A stretch of 64,000 bases of DNA from Schaalia sp. lx-260 (GCF_021083645.1 NZ_JAJNRQ010000004.1:186001-250000), one strand, 5' to 3'; counted from the first letter of the stretch, positions 1 to 8,731 are shown. Translations and numbers: made by a program. Notes: generated by a model from the letters alone, not told the origin.

Positions 1-1
1 T

Positions 2-1261
2 GGGTCACGCGATTGGGTTATCGCCACTTTACGTGAGCGCGGTATGACGTACACGGAAACTCATGTTCCTGGTGTCCTGTTACCTGGCTTTGTGAATGCG
101 CATACTCATTTGCAGTACACGAATATGGCTGAGGTGGGGTTGCGTCAGTATGATGGTTTCCCTTCGTGGATGGCCGCATTTGATGCTATTTACGATGCGG
201 GGCCTTTAGATTGGGAGACTTCCGCAGCACAGGGTGCCGAGTATATGCTTCGTTATGGAGCTACGTGTGTTGCTGACGTGGTAACGGACCCTGAAGCAGC
301 GAGCGCCCTCCATGATGCGGGGCTGCATGGCGTGGCCTACTGGGAGGTCATGGGTTATTCAAATGAGGAGTGGGCGCAGCGCGGTGTTAGTTCTGTCCAT
401 TCGGCCCTTGAAAAAATGCCGACACCCCCTGCGATTGGGATATCACCTCATGCTCCGTATTCTTTAGAAGTTGCTCCCCTGCTGGAAATACCTGATTTAG
501 CGCGCCGTCGTGGTTTACGTTTGCATATTCATTTAGGTGAGGCACAGATGGAAGCCCGTTGGGATGATGTGGAAGGTGGCGCGGCTTTAGCAGATTTGTG
601 GCGCAATGAAAAATCGGCTTCTTTTACTTCCATACGTCAAGCTGGTGTTGGTTTTTCTGCAACTGAATTTGTCGATCAGTTAGGGGTTCTTGGCCCTGAC
701 TGTCATATTGCACATGGCGTGTATATGACTGCGGATGATCGTCGTCGTTTGCGGGCGCGTTCAACAGCTGTTGCTTTGTGTCCGCGTTCCAATGCTGTGA
801 TTGGTTTGGATGAGCCTCCTGTGGCGGCGTATTTGAGTGAGGGGAATCTAATTGCTGTCGGTACGGATTCTCTGTCGTCTTCGCCTAGCCTCGATATTTT
901 GGAAGATGTAGCGCTTTTGTATGATATTGCTCGTCGTCAAGGGTATGGAAGTTCAGATTTAAGTCGGCGCTTGTTACAAGCTGCCACGCTGGGTGGGGCA
1001 ACAGCTCTTGGTTTAGCGACCGGACAGCATCGTGTAGGGCAGCTTCAAGCGGGCGCGTTGGCTGATATGGTGGTAGTTGATGTGCCTGTCACAGATGTGA
1101 TGAGCACTATCGAGTGTGTGGTGCGTGAAGGTGCTGGACGTCAAGTAGCAACAATCATTGAGGGACAGTTGCGTTATGCGGCCACAAATTTTCCTCATGA
1201 TGATGTTGCAGGTCATTCTGCGGATTCTTCAGTTTTTCCTACGCATACGGTGAAAGGGTGA
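2..1261 (+). CDS. Amidohydrolase, deaminase type (5' end outside window)
   Basis: Metal-dependent hydrolase of the amidohydrolase superfamily, in the branch that holds TrzA/AtzA, cytosine, SAH and aminofutalosine deaminases. The reading frame is open from the second base of the window, and the metal-binding NAHTH motif lies only about 25 codons after the first ATG (base 44), whereas the family normally has 50-60 residues before it. The true start is therefore upstream and this is a partial gene. Visible motifs in order are GFVNAHTHLQ (first two metal histidines), HIHLGEAQ (His plus catalytic Glu), a later His in IAHGVYM, and the metal Asp in VGTDSLSSSPSLD. The substrate cannot be read from sequence; deamination of a purine-derived or S-adenosyl compound is a reasonable family-level guess. 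A cupin gene follows after 9 bases, suggesting co-transcription. Confidence 0.85.
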   Translation, partial: GSRDWVIATLRERGMTYTETHVPGVLLPGFVNAHTHLQYTNMAEVGLRQYDGFPSWMAAFDAIYDAGPLDWETSAAQGAEYMLRYGATCVADVVTDPEAASALHDAGLHGVAYWEVMGYSNEEWAQRGVSSVHSALEKMPTPPAIGISPHAPYSLEVAPLLEIPDLARRRGLRLHIHLGEAQMEARWDDVEGGAALADLWRNEKSASFTSIRQAGVGFSATEFVDQLGVLGPDCHIAHGVYMTADDRRRLRARSTAVALCPRSNAVIGLDEPPVAAYLSEGNLIAVGTDSLSSSPSLDILEDVALLYDIARRQGYGSSDLSRRLLQAATLGGATALGLATGQHRVGQLQAGALADMVVVDVPVTDVMSTIECVVREGAGRQVATIIEGQLRYAATNFPHDDVAGHSADSSVFPTHTVKG

Positions 1262-1270
1262 GGCTTTATC

Positions 1271-1726
1271 ATGTCTGCGGGTTCTCATATTTCTTCTGCA
1301 CGTGTCCGTGATCTTGCGCGTCTGCATGATCTTCAACCTCATCCAGAAGGCGGCTGGTATAAACGCACGTGGACTGCGCCAACACGTGTGGAAACAGCGC
1401 GCGGCAGCCGGGCAACAGCGTCAGCGATTATTTTCTTACTGGATCAGGATGAAGAAGCTGCTTGGCATGTGGTCCTCTCAGATGAACTGTGGTTGTGGCA
1501 TGGCCCAGGCCGTTTAGAGATTCATCGGGGAGGCACCGGTGACTTTCCTCAAAAAGATCCTGACCCTGTGGTTTTGTCAGGTGAAGATGGGAATTTGCAG
1601 GTGTTAATTCCTGCGGGTACATGGCAGCGCACTTTCGCTCGTGACGACGTGACTTTTGCCACCTGTATTGTTTCTCCTGAGTTTTCTTTTGATGATTGGA
1701 CTCTTGCTCACAGCGCAGATAAATAG
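1271..1726 (+). CDS. Cupin, DUF985 family
   Basis: Small single-domain protein of 151 residues with the hallmark DUF985 (Cupin_5) signature LQPHPEGGWYKRTW near residues 20-33, a central strand with the histidine in AAWHVV, and LWLWHGPG in the second half. These are the conserved positions of the double-stranded beta-helix fold. Family members are cytoplasmic; no reaction is firmly established, although sugar-epimerase-like roles have been proposed. The gene starts 9 bases after the amidohydrolase stop and probably shares its transcript. Length is typical for the family. Function remains open. Confidence 0.85.
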   Translation: MSAGSHISSARVRDLARLHDLQPHPEGGWYKRTWTAPTRVETARGSRATASAIIFLLDQDEEAAWHVVLSDELWLWHGPGRLEIHRGGTGDFPQKDPDPVVLSGEDGNLQVLIPAGTWQRTFARDDVTFATCIVSPEFSFDDWTLAHSADK

Positions 1727-1905
1727 AAAATCCTGAAATATCAAAGGAAATCTCGCTTTCTGCATACCTGGTGGCGAATGTTCCCGATGTCAAAATGTGG
1801 GTCACATAGCATGTTGCATAGTCTCACTGGATTGACCCTGTTGTATATGCGTCTGCGTATAGCACTAGGCTCACATAGTGCGCGTACACGAAAGGAATCG
1901 CGTCA

Positions 1906-1931
1906 CTGAAAAACTCCCCGGAGTTTTTCAG
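1906..1931 (+). promoter_or_regulatory. Perfect 12-bp hairpin in the leader of the amino-acid importer
   Basis: Arms CTGAAAAACTCC and GGAGTTTTTCAG are perfectly complementary with only two bases between them. The hairpin ends 32 bases before the ATG of the solute-binding protein. It could be the terminator of the preceding cupin gene, but no T-run follows it, or a 5'-UTR control element for the importer. A possible -35 (TTGACC, 1832-1837) lies upstream, with a weak -10. Confidence 0.5.
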
Positions 1932-1963
1932 CCCGTCATGTCAACTAACACATAGGACGATCC

Positions 1964-2824
1964 ATGACTCGCTTGAAAACTTTCTCTGCCCTCGCTGCTG
2001 TGAGCGCTACCGTCGCTCTTGTTCTTTCTGCTTGCACGGGCGGCTCAACTCAAAGCACTGAAACCGCAACTGCCAGTGGAGAAAGTGGCGCACTGCCAAC
2101 AGTAACCGCAGGTAAACTCACTATTGCCACAGGTGGGCCAGCTTACAGCCCGTGGGTTGAAAATGATGATCCGGCTTCTGGTCAGGGTTTTGAAGCAGCT
2201 GTTGCTTACGCTGTTGCTGACCAGCTTGGGTTTGCACATGACGATGTCATGTGGGTACGTACCACTTTTGATTCTGCAATTGCTCCAGGCGCAAAGGACT
2301 GGGATTTCAACCTCCAACAGTTTGCTATTACCGAGGAACGTAAGCAGGCCGTGGATTTCTCATCCCCGTACTACACCACCAGCCAAGCTATTTTGACAAC
2401 AGAAGGATCTCCTGCCGCTTCAGCAACTTCTCTTGCTGATCTGAAAGGTATTCAGTTTGGTGTGCAAGTGGGAACAACCAGCGCCCGAGTCCTTAAAGAG
2501 AAAATTCAGCCCACAAAGGACGCGCTGATTTTCAACAATTCTGTAGATGTCGTTCAGGCACTTAAAGGTGGTCAGATTGATGCAATTATTGTCGATTTGC
2601 CAACTGCGCTTCATTTGAACGCCACAGAATTTGATAACGGTAAGATCGTTGGCCAATTTGAAGATGCTTCCGCTGCTGAAAACTTTGGTTTAGTCCTGCC
2701 AAAGAATTCGCCGCTAACTGCTGCTGTTACTGCGGCTGTTGATGCTCTTCGCGCAAACGGTTCTTTAGAGAAAATCAAAACACAGTGGCTCTCTGACTCT
2801 GTGTCTGTCCCTGTTCTTCAATGA
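1964..2824 (+). CDS. Amino-acid ABC transporter, solute-binding lipoprotein
   Basis: Extracellular receptor of a polar amino-acid importer (solute-binding protein family 3), 286 residues. A lipoprotein signal peptide is visible: basic start, hydrophobic stretch, then a lipobox ending LSAC with Cys24, so the protein is tethered to the outer face of the membrane. A low-complexity Ser/Thr linker follows. The mature domain shows family features: FEAAVAYAVADQLGF near the start, DFNLQQFAITEERKQAVDFSSPYY in two adjoining blocks, and the DLKGIQFGVQVGTTSA hinge segment. Permease and ATPase genes follow on the same strand, making a three-gene importer. Which amino acid it binds cannot be told from sequence. 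Confidence 0.9.
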   Translation: MTRLKTFSALAAVSATVALVLSACTGGSTQSTETATASGESGALPTVTAGKLTIATGGPAYSPWVENDDPASGQGFEAAVAYAVADQLGFAHDDVMWVRTTFDSAIAPGAKDWDFNLQQFAITEERKQAVDFSSPYYTTSQAILTTEGSPAASATSLADLKGIQFGVQVGTTSARVLKEKIQPTKDALIFNNSVDVVQALKGGQIDAIIVDLPTALHLNATEFDNGKIVGQFEDASAAENFGLVLPKNSPLTAAVTAAVDALRANGSLEKIKTQWLSDSVSVPVLQ

Positions 2825-2995
2825 TCTTTGAGTCGCCTGCGTGTGCGATGTGACTTCGTATGTAATATCGTCGTACACGTGGGCGGCTTATGGGCATCCA
2901 CGCCCGCTCTCCTTTTTTACGTCAATGTTCGGCAGTTTCGGTAGGTTCCACACTTTCATGGTTCCTTCTGTGCTGCCTCCATTTGAGGAGCATGT

Positions 2996-3880
2996 ATGGC
3001 TCATTCAGACAGTGCCGTGGAAGTGATCGGTGATTTCACGCACGTTGTCACCCCTGTTGAACTGGAACGTCGCAAACTACGGCGATTGCGCGCACTACGA
3101 AGTACAAGTATCGCCACAGCGTCTTCAATTGTTGTCGCCACACTGGTGGTTGTGCTTTTAGCTCATTCACCTGGCTGGGCACAGACGCAACAAACATTTT
3201 TCTCTCGGAAATATTTCATTGAATCTTTGCCTTCTGTACTTGAGGGTTTATGGCTGAACTTACGTATTCTCGTAGGTGCAGCATTTTTTGTTATTGTTTT
3301 AGCTATTTTGCTGGCTACTGCACGTTCATTACGTGGGCCGGTTTTCTTTCCTGTACGTTTCTTGGCTGCCGCTTACACGGATCTTTTCCGCGGTCTGCCG
3401 TTTATTGTTGTCCTGTATCTTGTGGGTTTTGGTGTTCCCGCACTTAATCCGACGGTACGTATCCCTATTGCTTTACTTGGTGGTATTGCTTTAGTTCTCA
3501 CCTACACGTCGTATGTTGCAGAAGTGTTGCGTGCCGGTCTTGAAGCAGTTCATCCATCTCAGCGCGCTGCGGCTCGTTCATTGGGTTTAACTCACGGGCA
3601 AACTCTGCGTCATATAGTGATTCCTCAGGCTATACGTAAAGTGACCCCCGCGTTAATGAATGATTTTATTTCTATGCAAAAAGATGTGGGCCTTATTTCC
3701 ACTCTTGGTGCGGTGGATGCGATCCGTGCAGCTCAGGTTCATCAGGCTATGACATATAACTTCACATCCTATGTGACCGCTGGGTTGCTTTTTATTCTGC
3801 TGAGTTGGCCTTTCATTCGTTTATCTGACTGGTACACAGCGCGTCTGCAAAAACGCGAACAAACAGGAGGGACCGTCTGA
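2996..3880 (+). CDS. Amino-acid ABC transporter permease
   Basis: Inner-membrane channel of the importer, 294 residues, HisM/GlnP-type. A first hydrophobic helix lies near residues 38-56 and at least four more follow. The EAA loop that docks on the ATPase is clear (HPSQRAAARSLGL followed by IPQAIRKVTPAL). RGLPFIVVLY is the usual membrane segment of the family. Only one permease gene is present, so the channel is probably a homodimer. The 171-base gap after the binding protein carries a GC-rich imperfect hairpin that may lower expression relative to the receptor. The stop codon overlaps the ATPase start by one base (TGATG). Confidence 0.9.
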   Translation: MAHSDSAVEVIGDFTHVVTPVELERRKLRRLRALRSTSIATASSIVVATLVVVLLAHSPGWAQTQQTFFSRKYFIESLPSVLEGLWLNLRILVGAAFFVIVLAILLATARSLRGPVFFPVRFLAAAYTDLFRGLPFIVVLYLVGFGVPALNPTVRIPIALLGGIALVLTYTSYVAEVLRAGLEAVHPSQRAAARSLGLTHGQTLRHIVIPQAIRKVTPALMNDFISMQKDVGLISTLGAVDAIRAAQVHQAMTYNFTSYVTAGLLFILLSWPFIRLSDWYTARLQKREQTGGTV

Positions 3881-4626
3881 TGTCTGCTGAAAATATGCCT
3901 GTTTTGGATGTCAGAGGCGTTGTTAAAGCTTTCGGCACGAATGTTGTTTTGCGTGGCTTGGATTTGGAGATTGCCAAGCATGAGGTCGTCGTCCTTTTAG
4001 GAGCGTCCGGTTCGGGTAAATCCACCTTATTGCGCACGGTGAATCTGTTGGAAAGACTCGATGACGGACAAATTTTCCTTTCAGGCGAGGATATTACAAC
4101 TCCTCATGTGGATGTGAATAAAGTGCGTGCTCGGATTGGTGTTGTTTTCCAGCATTACAACTTATTCCCGCATTTACGTGTCTTAGACAATGTCACCTTG
4201 GCTGCACGTAAGGTGCATGGGCATGATCGGGAAGCCGCTGAAAAACGTGGTCTGGAGTTGCTGACTCGTATTGGTTTAGAGTCAAAAGCACGTGAGTATC
4301 CTGATCGTTTATCCGGTGGTCAGCAGCAACGTGTTGCTATTGTTCGCGCTTTAGCAACGAATCCGGAGCTGCTGCTGCTTGATGAAATCACTTCTGCTCT
4401 TGATCCTATTTTGGTAGGTGAAGTCCTTGACCTTGTACGTGAAGTGAAATCGCAAGGATCAACGATCCTGATGGCAACTCATGAGATAGGTTTTGCTCGT
4501 AGTGCCGCTGATCGCGTGGTTTTCTTAGAACGCGGTCGTATTGTGGAGCAAGGGCCTCCTGAACAAGTTATTGATAATCCTCAGGAGAAATCTACTCAGG
4601 AATTTCTGCGCCGCGTGTTGCATTAA
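3880..4626 (+). CDS. Amino-acid ABC transporter ATP-binding protein
   Basis: Cytoplasmic ATPase of the importer, 248 residues, GlnQ/HisP type. Walker A is GASGSGKST (about residues 43-51), the Q-loop sits in GVVFQHYNLFPHL, the ABC signature is LSGGQQQRVAIVRAL, Walker B is LLLLDEITSALDP, and the switch histidine is in MATHEIGFA. A strong ribosome site AGGAGG (3865-3870) inside the end of the permease gene fixes the ATG. Walker B has Ile where many homologues have Pro (DEPTSALDP); the catalytic Glu is intact. This is the last gene of the importer operon; a 12-bp terminator hairpin follows. Confidence 0.93.
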   Translation: MSAENMPVLDVRGVVKAFGTNVVLRGLDLEIAKHEVVVLLGASGSGKSTLLRTVNLLERLDDGQIFLSGEDITTPHVDVNKVRARIGVVFQHYNLFPHLRVLDNVTLAARKVHGHDREAAEKRGLELLTRIGLESKAREYPDRLSGGQQQRVAIVRALATNPELLLLDEITSALDPILVGEVLDLVREVKSQGSTILMATHEIGFARSAADRVVFLERGRIVEQGPPEQVIDNPQEKSTQEFLRRVLH

Positions 4627-4670
4627 ATTCTTTGCCTATGTGCTGGCTTTATTTTGCACAGCATATGATG

Positions 4671-4699
4671 AGGGCCTTTACCGCTCAGGTAAAGGCCCT
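4671..4699. terminator. Bidirectional terminator between convergent genes
   Basis: Perfect 12-bp stem AGGGCCTTTACC / GGTAAAGGCCCT with a 5-base loop. It sits between the importer ATPase (plus) and the small lipoprotein gene (minus). The T-runs on either side are weak. Confidence 0.7.
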
Positions 4700-4723
4700 A
4701 CTTGTTAGTTGTAGTGGTATTTA

Positions 4724-5119
4724 TCAGTTAGCACCAGGGGTGACACTTAATGTGAAAGTGATAGCTTCACCCTGAGGCGGGGTCAATGTGACCTCTGTAG
4801 AACCCACAGCAAGTGGCTTAAATGTCGGTTTCTCACCGGCGACAAATTCCACGATTGATGAGTCCGCTATTTCAGCAGTCCACTTGTCAGCATTCTCAGC
4901 GATCATCAGGACAAGAGCACGTTGTTCAGGAACCTTTACCTCTGAACCATTGATGGTTTCGGGGCGCTTGGCGATTGGTGCTGGCTGCGAGCTTTGAGCT
5001 GCTGCCTTACCTGCTGATTGCATGCCGCTCATATGTGCTGAGGGGGTACTACATGCTGTTAAAGAAGCAGTTGCCATCAAAAGTACGGCAACGGATGTCA
5101 AAATCTTTCGTGTACTCAT
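4724..5119 (-). CDS. Small secreted lipoprotein of unknown function
   Basis: 131-residue protein with a lipoprotein signal peptide (basic start, hydrophobic core, lipobox LTAC with Cys23) and a Ser/Ala/Gln-rich linker. One small beta-rich domain of about 75 residues follows. The pattern of the domain (LVLMIAENADKWTAEI, then an acidic turn, FKPLAVGSTEVTLT, and a closing strand FTLSV) resembles an Ig-like fold or a chagasin/I42-type protease inhibitor, but the diagnostic chagasin loops are not clear. I do not assign a function. Transcribed alone; it converges with the amino-acid importer. ATG start with only a weak purine stretch upstream. Confidence 0.7.
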   Translation of the reverse strand: MSTRKILTSVAVLLMATASLTACSTPSAHMSGMQSAGKAAAQSSQPAPIAKRPETINGSEVKVPEQRALVLMIAENADKWTAEIADSSIVEFVAGEKPTFKPLAVGSTEVTLTPPQGEAITFTLSVTPGAN

Positions 5120-5249
5120 GAAAACAATGCTACTCTCATTCTATTTTTTGGCGGATTTTCGCCAAAATTTGGCCCTACCTGCCTTTGTGTATTCCTTGAC
5201 TACCATTTTTCTTTTTCTTCACGTAATACATGCTGACTAATCGGTGCGA

Positions 5250-5585
5250 CCACTCCAAAAACCCCACAATGAGGTACGAAGCCCTGTAATACCAACGCAA
5301 ACAGAACCTATCATCACAAATAGGGACTATTCGGATACGTGTAGGTAAATCATAGGAATCCTAATGAATAGGAAACCCGCGCCAATTGCTCCTGTGACGA
5401 TTGCAATAGTTGGAATGAATACTTCACATCTACGAACACAGGTAAGTGCTCAACAAGGCGCACCTGAACGCAATAATGCTTGCATATATCTACGCCGCAT
5501 CAACTGCCCGAATAGCTTGATTCGTCACCGTTGATATGACGGCAGGGCCCACTGCGGCACCAAGCGTCAGTGAAATACCAACCAC
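5250..5585 (-). pseudogene. Decayed membrane protein gene, possibly LrgB/CidB type
   Basis: The stretch between the lipoprotein and nitroreductase genes has no intact gene. On the minus strand two hydrophobic fragments in different frames can be read: 5585-5490 (LGAAVGPAVISTVTNQAI, then a stop) and 5417-5327 (FIPTIAIVTGAIGAGFLFI, then a stop). Their order and composition recall the C-terminal part of LrgB-family proteins, where an SVTTPIA segment is followed by a TAVFVITGxLGA helix. This would be a remnant broken by frameshifts and stops. The resemblance is from memory and weak. Confidence 0.3.
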
Positions 5586-5600
5586 AATGTCATGTGACTT

Positions 5601-6428
5601 TTACTGGAGCACTAAGCCTTGTTCATGTAGGACTTCAAGGATTGGTGACAGCTCTGAAGCACCTGTGCCTGCACGTGTGCGTACTTGGTGAGTGAAAGAA
5701 TCGATTCGCTGCTGAGCCTCACGTAAATCGTAGTATTCGGTGACCAGCGCATCATAGTCAGTTAAAACATCGCTATATGATTCCACATGCGGGTAGGTAT
5801 CAACGCCTACTGTCACCGACAAGGGTAAACGCGGTTTGTACATCGGTGACTGATCCGGATGGCCGACAAGGAGGCCAAGAATCGGGTAGGTCAAGCGCGG
5901 GAGTTTAAGCAGGTCAATAACGCGACGAGGATCAGAATTTAATGAGCCAAGGTAGACTGTGCCCAGCCCCATTGATTCAGCGGCAACAACCACATTTTGT
6001 GCGGCAAGCAAAGTATCGTCGATAGCTTCAAAGAACATATTTGTGCGGCCAAATACTTCTGACTCAATTCCGGCTTCGTGACGAATTGTGGCATTTCTAT
6101 ACAGGTCAGCAACAAAAACAAAGAGTTCACCGCGCGTGCCGCCGACATATTTTTGTCCGCTCACCTGGCAGAGTCCGTCACGTATAGACTGGTCGCGCAC
6201 GTGGATTAATGTGGCTTGTTGTAAGAAAGCTGCTGTTGCCGTGTGGCGTGCCACTTGAAAGAGGGTCTGGAGTTCGTCGTTGCTGACGGGCTGCTCTGTG
6301 AATGCGCGGATCGTCCTGTGAGCCATTTGCAGGTCAATTGTTGGATTAGAAACAGGCGTGTTTTCAGGGGTGTGTAGCACCTTCGTGGCCTGTGATAAGT
6401 CCTCTTGTGGTGTCATGTCGGTATGCAT
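5601..6428 (-). CDS. NADPH-dependent FMN oxidoreductase, nitroreductase family
   Basis: 275-residue flavoenzyme of the NfsA/NfrA branch of nitroreductases, which use NAD(P)H and FMN to reduce flavins, quinones or nitro-compounds in the cytoplasm. Family features include the FMN-phosphate-binding HRTIRAFTEQPVS near residue 37, the central AAQNVVVAAESMGLGTVYLG segment in two adjoining motifs, and PILGLLVGHPDQSPMYKPRLPL near residue 190, which is characteristic of NfrA-type enzymes. The C-terminal helix region is also typical. It is monocistronic with no clear regulator. A non-coding stretch of 266 bases separates it from the next gene. Confidence 0.85.
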   Translation of the reverse strand: MHTDMTPQEDLSQATKVLHTPENTPVSNPTIDLQMAHRTIRAFTEQPVSNDELQTLFQVARHTATAAFLQQATLIHVRDQSIRDGLCQVSGQKYVGGTRGELFVFVADLYRNATIRHEAGIESEVFGRTNMFFEAIDDTLLAAQNVVVAAESMGLGTVYLGSLNSDPRRVIDLLKLPRLTYPILGLLVGHPDQSPMYKPRLPLSVTVGVDTYPHVESYSDVLTDYDALVTEYYDLREAQQRIDSFTHQVRTRAGTGASELSPILEVLHEQGLVLQ

Positions 6429-6694
6429 CGTGGCCTCTTTTCTATGTGCTGTTTTTCTATGCGCTGTGCTTGTGGATCTGTAGATGGCTAGGCAGTTATC
6501 GTCACTACCGAGGCGGTGGGAGAATTAAGCCTGCATATTTTTACCCATAGTGTCTGGCAGTCATTGACAGGGAAGTTCCACCATTCACTGTACACCGTAA
6601 CAGCGGAGGTTCTGGTGGTTTATATGTGCAAGTAGCTTTAAGTACTGGCTATTTGGTCGATTTAGTTAGCAAGCAGCCAGAAAGAGCATAGAAT

Positions 6695-7339
6695 ATGGGA
6701 ATGTCCACCGCATTTGGTTTCAGCACATATGTTTTTGTTGAACGTGTCAGTTCTAACGCAGCAGTCCTCCATCCTTTCCCTGAGCACAATGTTTACGCTG
6801 TTGTTAAAGCCCTGAAAGACGCTGGGATTCCTGTCCGTCCTTTTGGAACGCACATGCCCACATATGGTGAGGCAATATATTTCCAAGACACTCCTTTCGA
6901 TGATGAGTTTTTAGGTGTTATCGCTGATTCATTGACTTTACGAGGCATCGGAGCATACGCTTACAGCCTGATTGAAGAATCTATCGGTGAAGATGATGTG
7001 CACCTTTTTGTGCGCTCAGGTCAGATATGGCCGCGCGCAGGCTCTCATGTGGTTTTCACTCGTCTGCACATAGGGGATACTGCGGACGGTCCGATGGCGC
7101 GCACGTGGATTTTCGGTGCCTCGTCAGATCTTGAATCACTGACACCTGTTTTGCGTGAATCTTTTGACACAGAACCTGTGAGTGATCCTTCTGGAATGGT
7201 TGCGATCGAGCTGCGTCATCCTGAGTTTTCAATGGGTTTGCAACGCCCTGAAGAATTAATGGATCGTGTCCTACAGGTACTCGGCTCTCAAGATTTTGAA
7301 GGGCCGGCTTTCTGTGATTATGCAGGTAATGTCCTGTAA
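6695..7339 (+). CDS. Hypothetical cytoplasmic protein
   Basis: 214-residue acidic protein with no signal peptide and no membrane segment. I do not recognise a family. It mixes short hydrophobic strands (AFGFSTYVFVERV, GSHVVFTRLHI, ARTWIFGAS) with acidic loops, as in a compact alpha/beta protein. Composition and codon use match neighbouring genes, and the frame is long and uninterrupted, so it is very probably real. A second ATG six bases downstream (6701) is an alternative start; AAAGAG lies upstream. The next gene, a phosphoribosyltransferase, follows after 127 bases on the same strand. Confidence 0.7.
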   Translation: MGMSTAFGFSTYVFVERVSSNAAVLHPFPEHNVYAVVKALKDAGIPVRPFGTHMPTYGEAIYFQDTPFDDEFLGVIADSLTLRGIGAYAYSLIEESIGEDDVHLFVRSGQIWPRAGSHVVFTRLHIGDTADGPMARTWIFGASSDLESLTPVLRESFDTEPVSDPSGMVAIELRHPEFSMGLQRPEELMDRVLQVLGSQDFEGPAFCDYAGNVL

Positions 7340-7466
7340 TCTGCAGAATACTTACGAAACTACGTGTTGTTCCATGTGAAATGGTGTATGCGACAGGTGT
7401 GAGCTTGGCTTTTCTGCTCAGCGTAAAATAAAGGAAATTTATCCCTGCGATTAACGTGGAGTATGT

Positions 7467-8033
7467 ATGAACACCCACCACATGCCTTTCGATGATGGTG
7501 CAAGTATTTTTGCCAATGATGTCGTTAGTTCTGATCGTGAAATTTTGACATGGCAGGGTTTTGGTGACGCTTCTCGTGAGCTTGCGCAAAGCATTGTGGA
7601 TTCTGGGTGGATGCCTGATCTGATTGTCGCTATTGCCCGAGGAGGACTCATTCCTGCCGGCGCGTTGTCCTACGCAATGGGAGTAAAAGCTATGGGCACG
7701 ATGAATGTGGAGTTTTACACCGGTATTGGTCAGACTCTTGCTGAACCTGAACTGTTGCCTCCACTCATGGATGTGTCTGCGCTTGATGGGCAGCGTGTCC
7801 TCGTTGTTGATGATGTTGCCGATTCGGGCCGAACACTCAAAATGGTGATGTCAATGATTGCTGATCGTGGTCTTACTTTAGATGGGAATAACAGCAGTCA
7901 CGTGGATGCACGCAGCGCTGTTTTGTATTGCAAACCTGTTTCTGTGATTACTCCCGATTATGTGTGGCGCGAAACAGATTTATGGATCAATTTTCCATGG
8001 TCTACTTTGCCTACAGTTCAGTCGCGCGCCTGA
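7467..8033 (+). CDS. Purine-type phosphoribosyltransferase
   Basis: 188-residue type I phosphoribosyltransferase. The PRPP-binding loop VLVVDDVADSGRTL is near residues 111-124, and the preceding LIVAIARGGLIPAG (about residues 52-65) is the second conserved PRTase motif. Similar actinobacterial proteins are annotated as hypoxanthine or xanthine phosphoribosyltransferase, so base salvage (base plus PRPP giving nucleotide) is the likely reaction; the exact base is not readable. ATG start preceded by a purine-rich stretch. It may be co-transcribed with the hypothetical gene upstream. Confidence 0.82.
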   Translation: MNTHHMPFDDGASIFANDVVSSDREILTWQGFGDASRELAQSIVDSGWMPDLIVAIARGGLIPAGALSYAMGVKAMGTMNVEFYTGIGQTLAEPELLPPLMDVSALDGQRVLVVDDVADSGRTLKMVMSMIADRGLTLDGNNSSHVDARSAVLYCKPVSVITPDYVWRETDLWINFPWSTLPTVQSRA

Positions 8034-8141
8034 GGGTAATCGAAACTTTAAGGAATTACCTGGGTCGGGTTTCCCATTACCAAGCACATTCACATGCGCA
8101 TGACAACGCTGTGTGTACGTAGAGGGGTGATTCACGGTAAT

Positions 8142-8660
8142 TCAAGCACCTAAGGACCGGATATATTCGATAATATTCGGCATCGACCGTTCAATGACTT
8201 CTAAGGTCTGCACAAAGTCCTGATGGCCGCCATACCAAGGGTCCGGCAGGTCACGATCACTTGCTGATGCTTTCGGGTCAAAGTCACGGAACATGCGAAT
8301 GTCCGGCCCTACGAATGGGGATTGAGCATCAGATGAGGATGGACGAGGCAGCCCCGCGCGTTCACGTAAACGATTCAAGGAACGTAAGTGATAGTCCGTC
8401 ATGGCAAGAACGACATCCCACTGGCTCAGTTCATGTGCGTGGATTTGACGAGCACGATGGTCAGGTACTGCGTAGCCTGCTTCGCGTAGGACACGTGCGG
8501 CACGACGATCAATTGGATTACCGTGTTCTTCGTCGGATACACCCGCTGAGTCCACGTGGACATCCAATCCGTGTTGCGCTGCTACTTCAGCGAAAACCTG
8601 ATGAGCCATTGTTGAACGGCAAATATTACCGGTACACACCATGAGTACACGCACCGTCAT
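8142..8660 (-). CDS. Low-molecular-weight protein tyrosine phosphatase
   Basis: Cytoplasmic phosphatase with the active-site loop CTGNICRS at residues 9-16 (nucleophile Cys9, phosphate-binding Arg15) and the general-acid Asp in LPDPWYGG near the C-terminus. I place the start at 8660 because a good ribosome site (AGAGGA) lies just upstream and the P-loop is normally about ten residues from the N-terminus; a longer frame to 8741 adds a tail unlike the family. Such enzymes remove phosphate from protein tyrosine and often control capsule or polysaccharide export, but no such genes are adjacent here. Confidence 0.88.
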   Translation of the reverse strand: MTVRVLMVCTGNICRSTMAHQVFAEVAAQHGLDVHVDSAGVSDEEHGNPIDRRAARVLREAGYAVPDHRARQIHAHELSQWDVVLAMTDYHLRSLNRLRERAGLPRPSSSDAQSPFVGPDIRMFRDFDPKASASDRDLPDPWYGGHQDFVQTLEVIERSMPNIIEYIRSLGA

Positions 8661-8731
8661 TACAGGTCCTCTTTCTTTCCTTTGATTCTTATGTTGCGCT
8701 GCTTCGCAAGGAAGCGTAACCCATATGAGGA

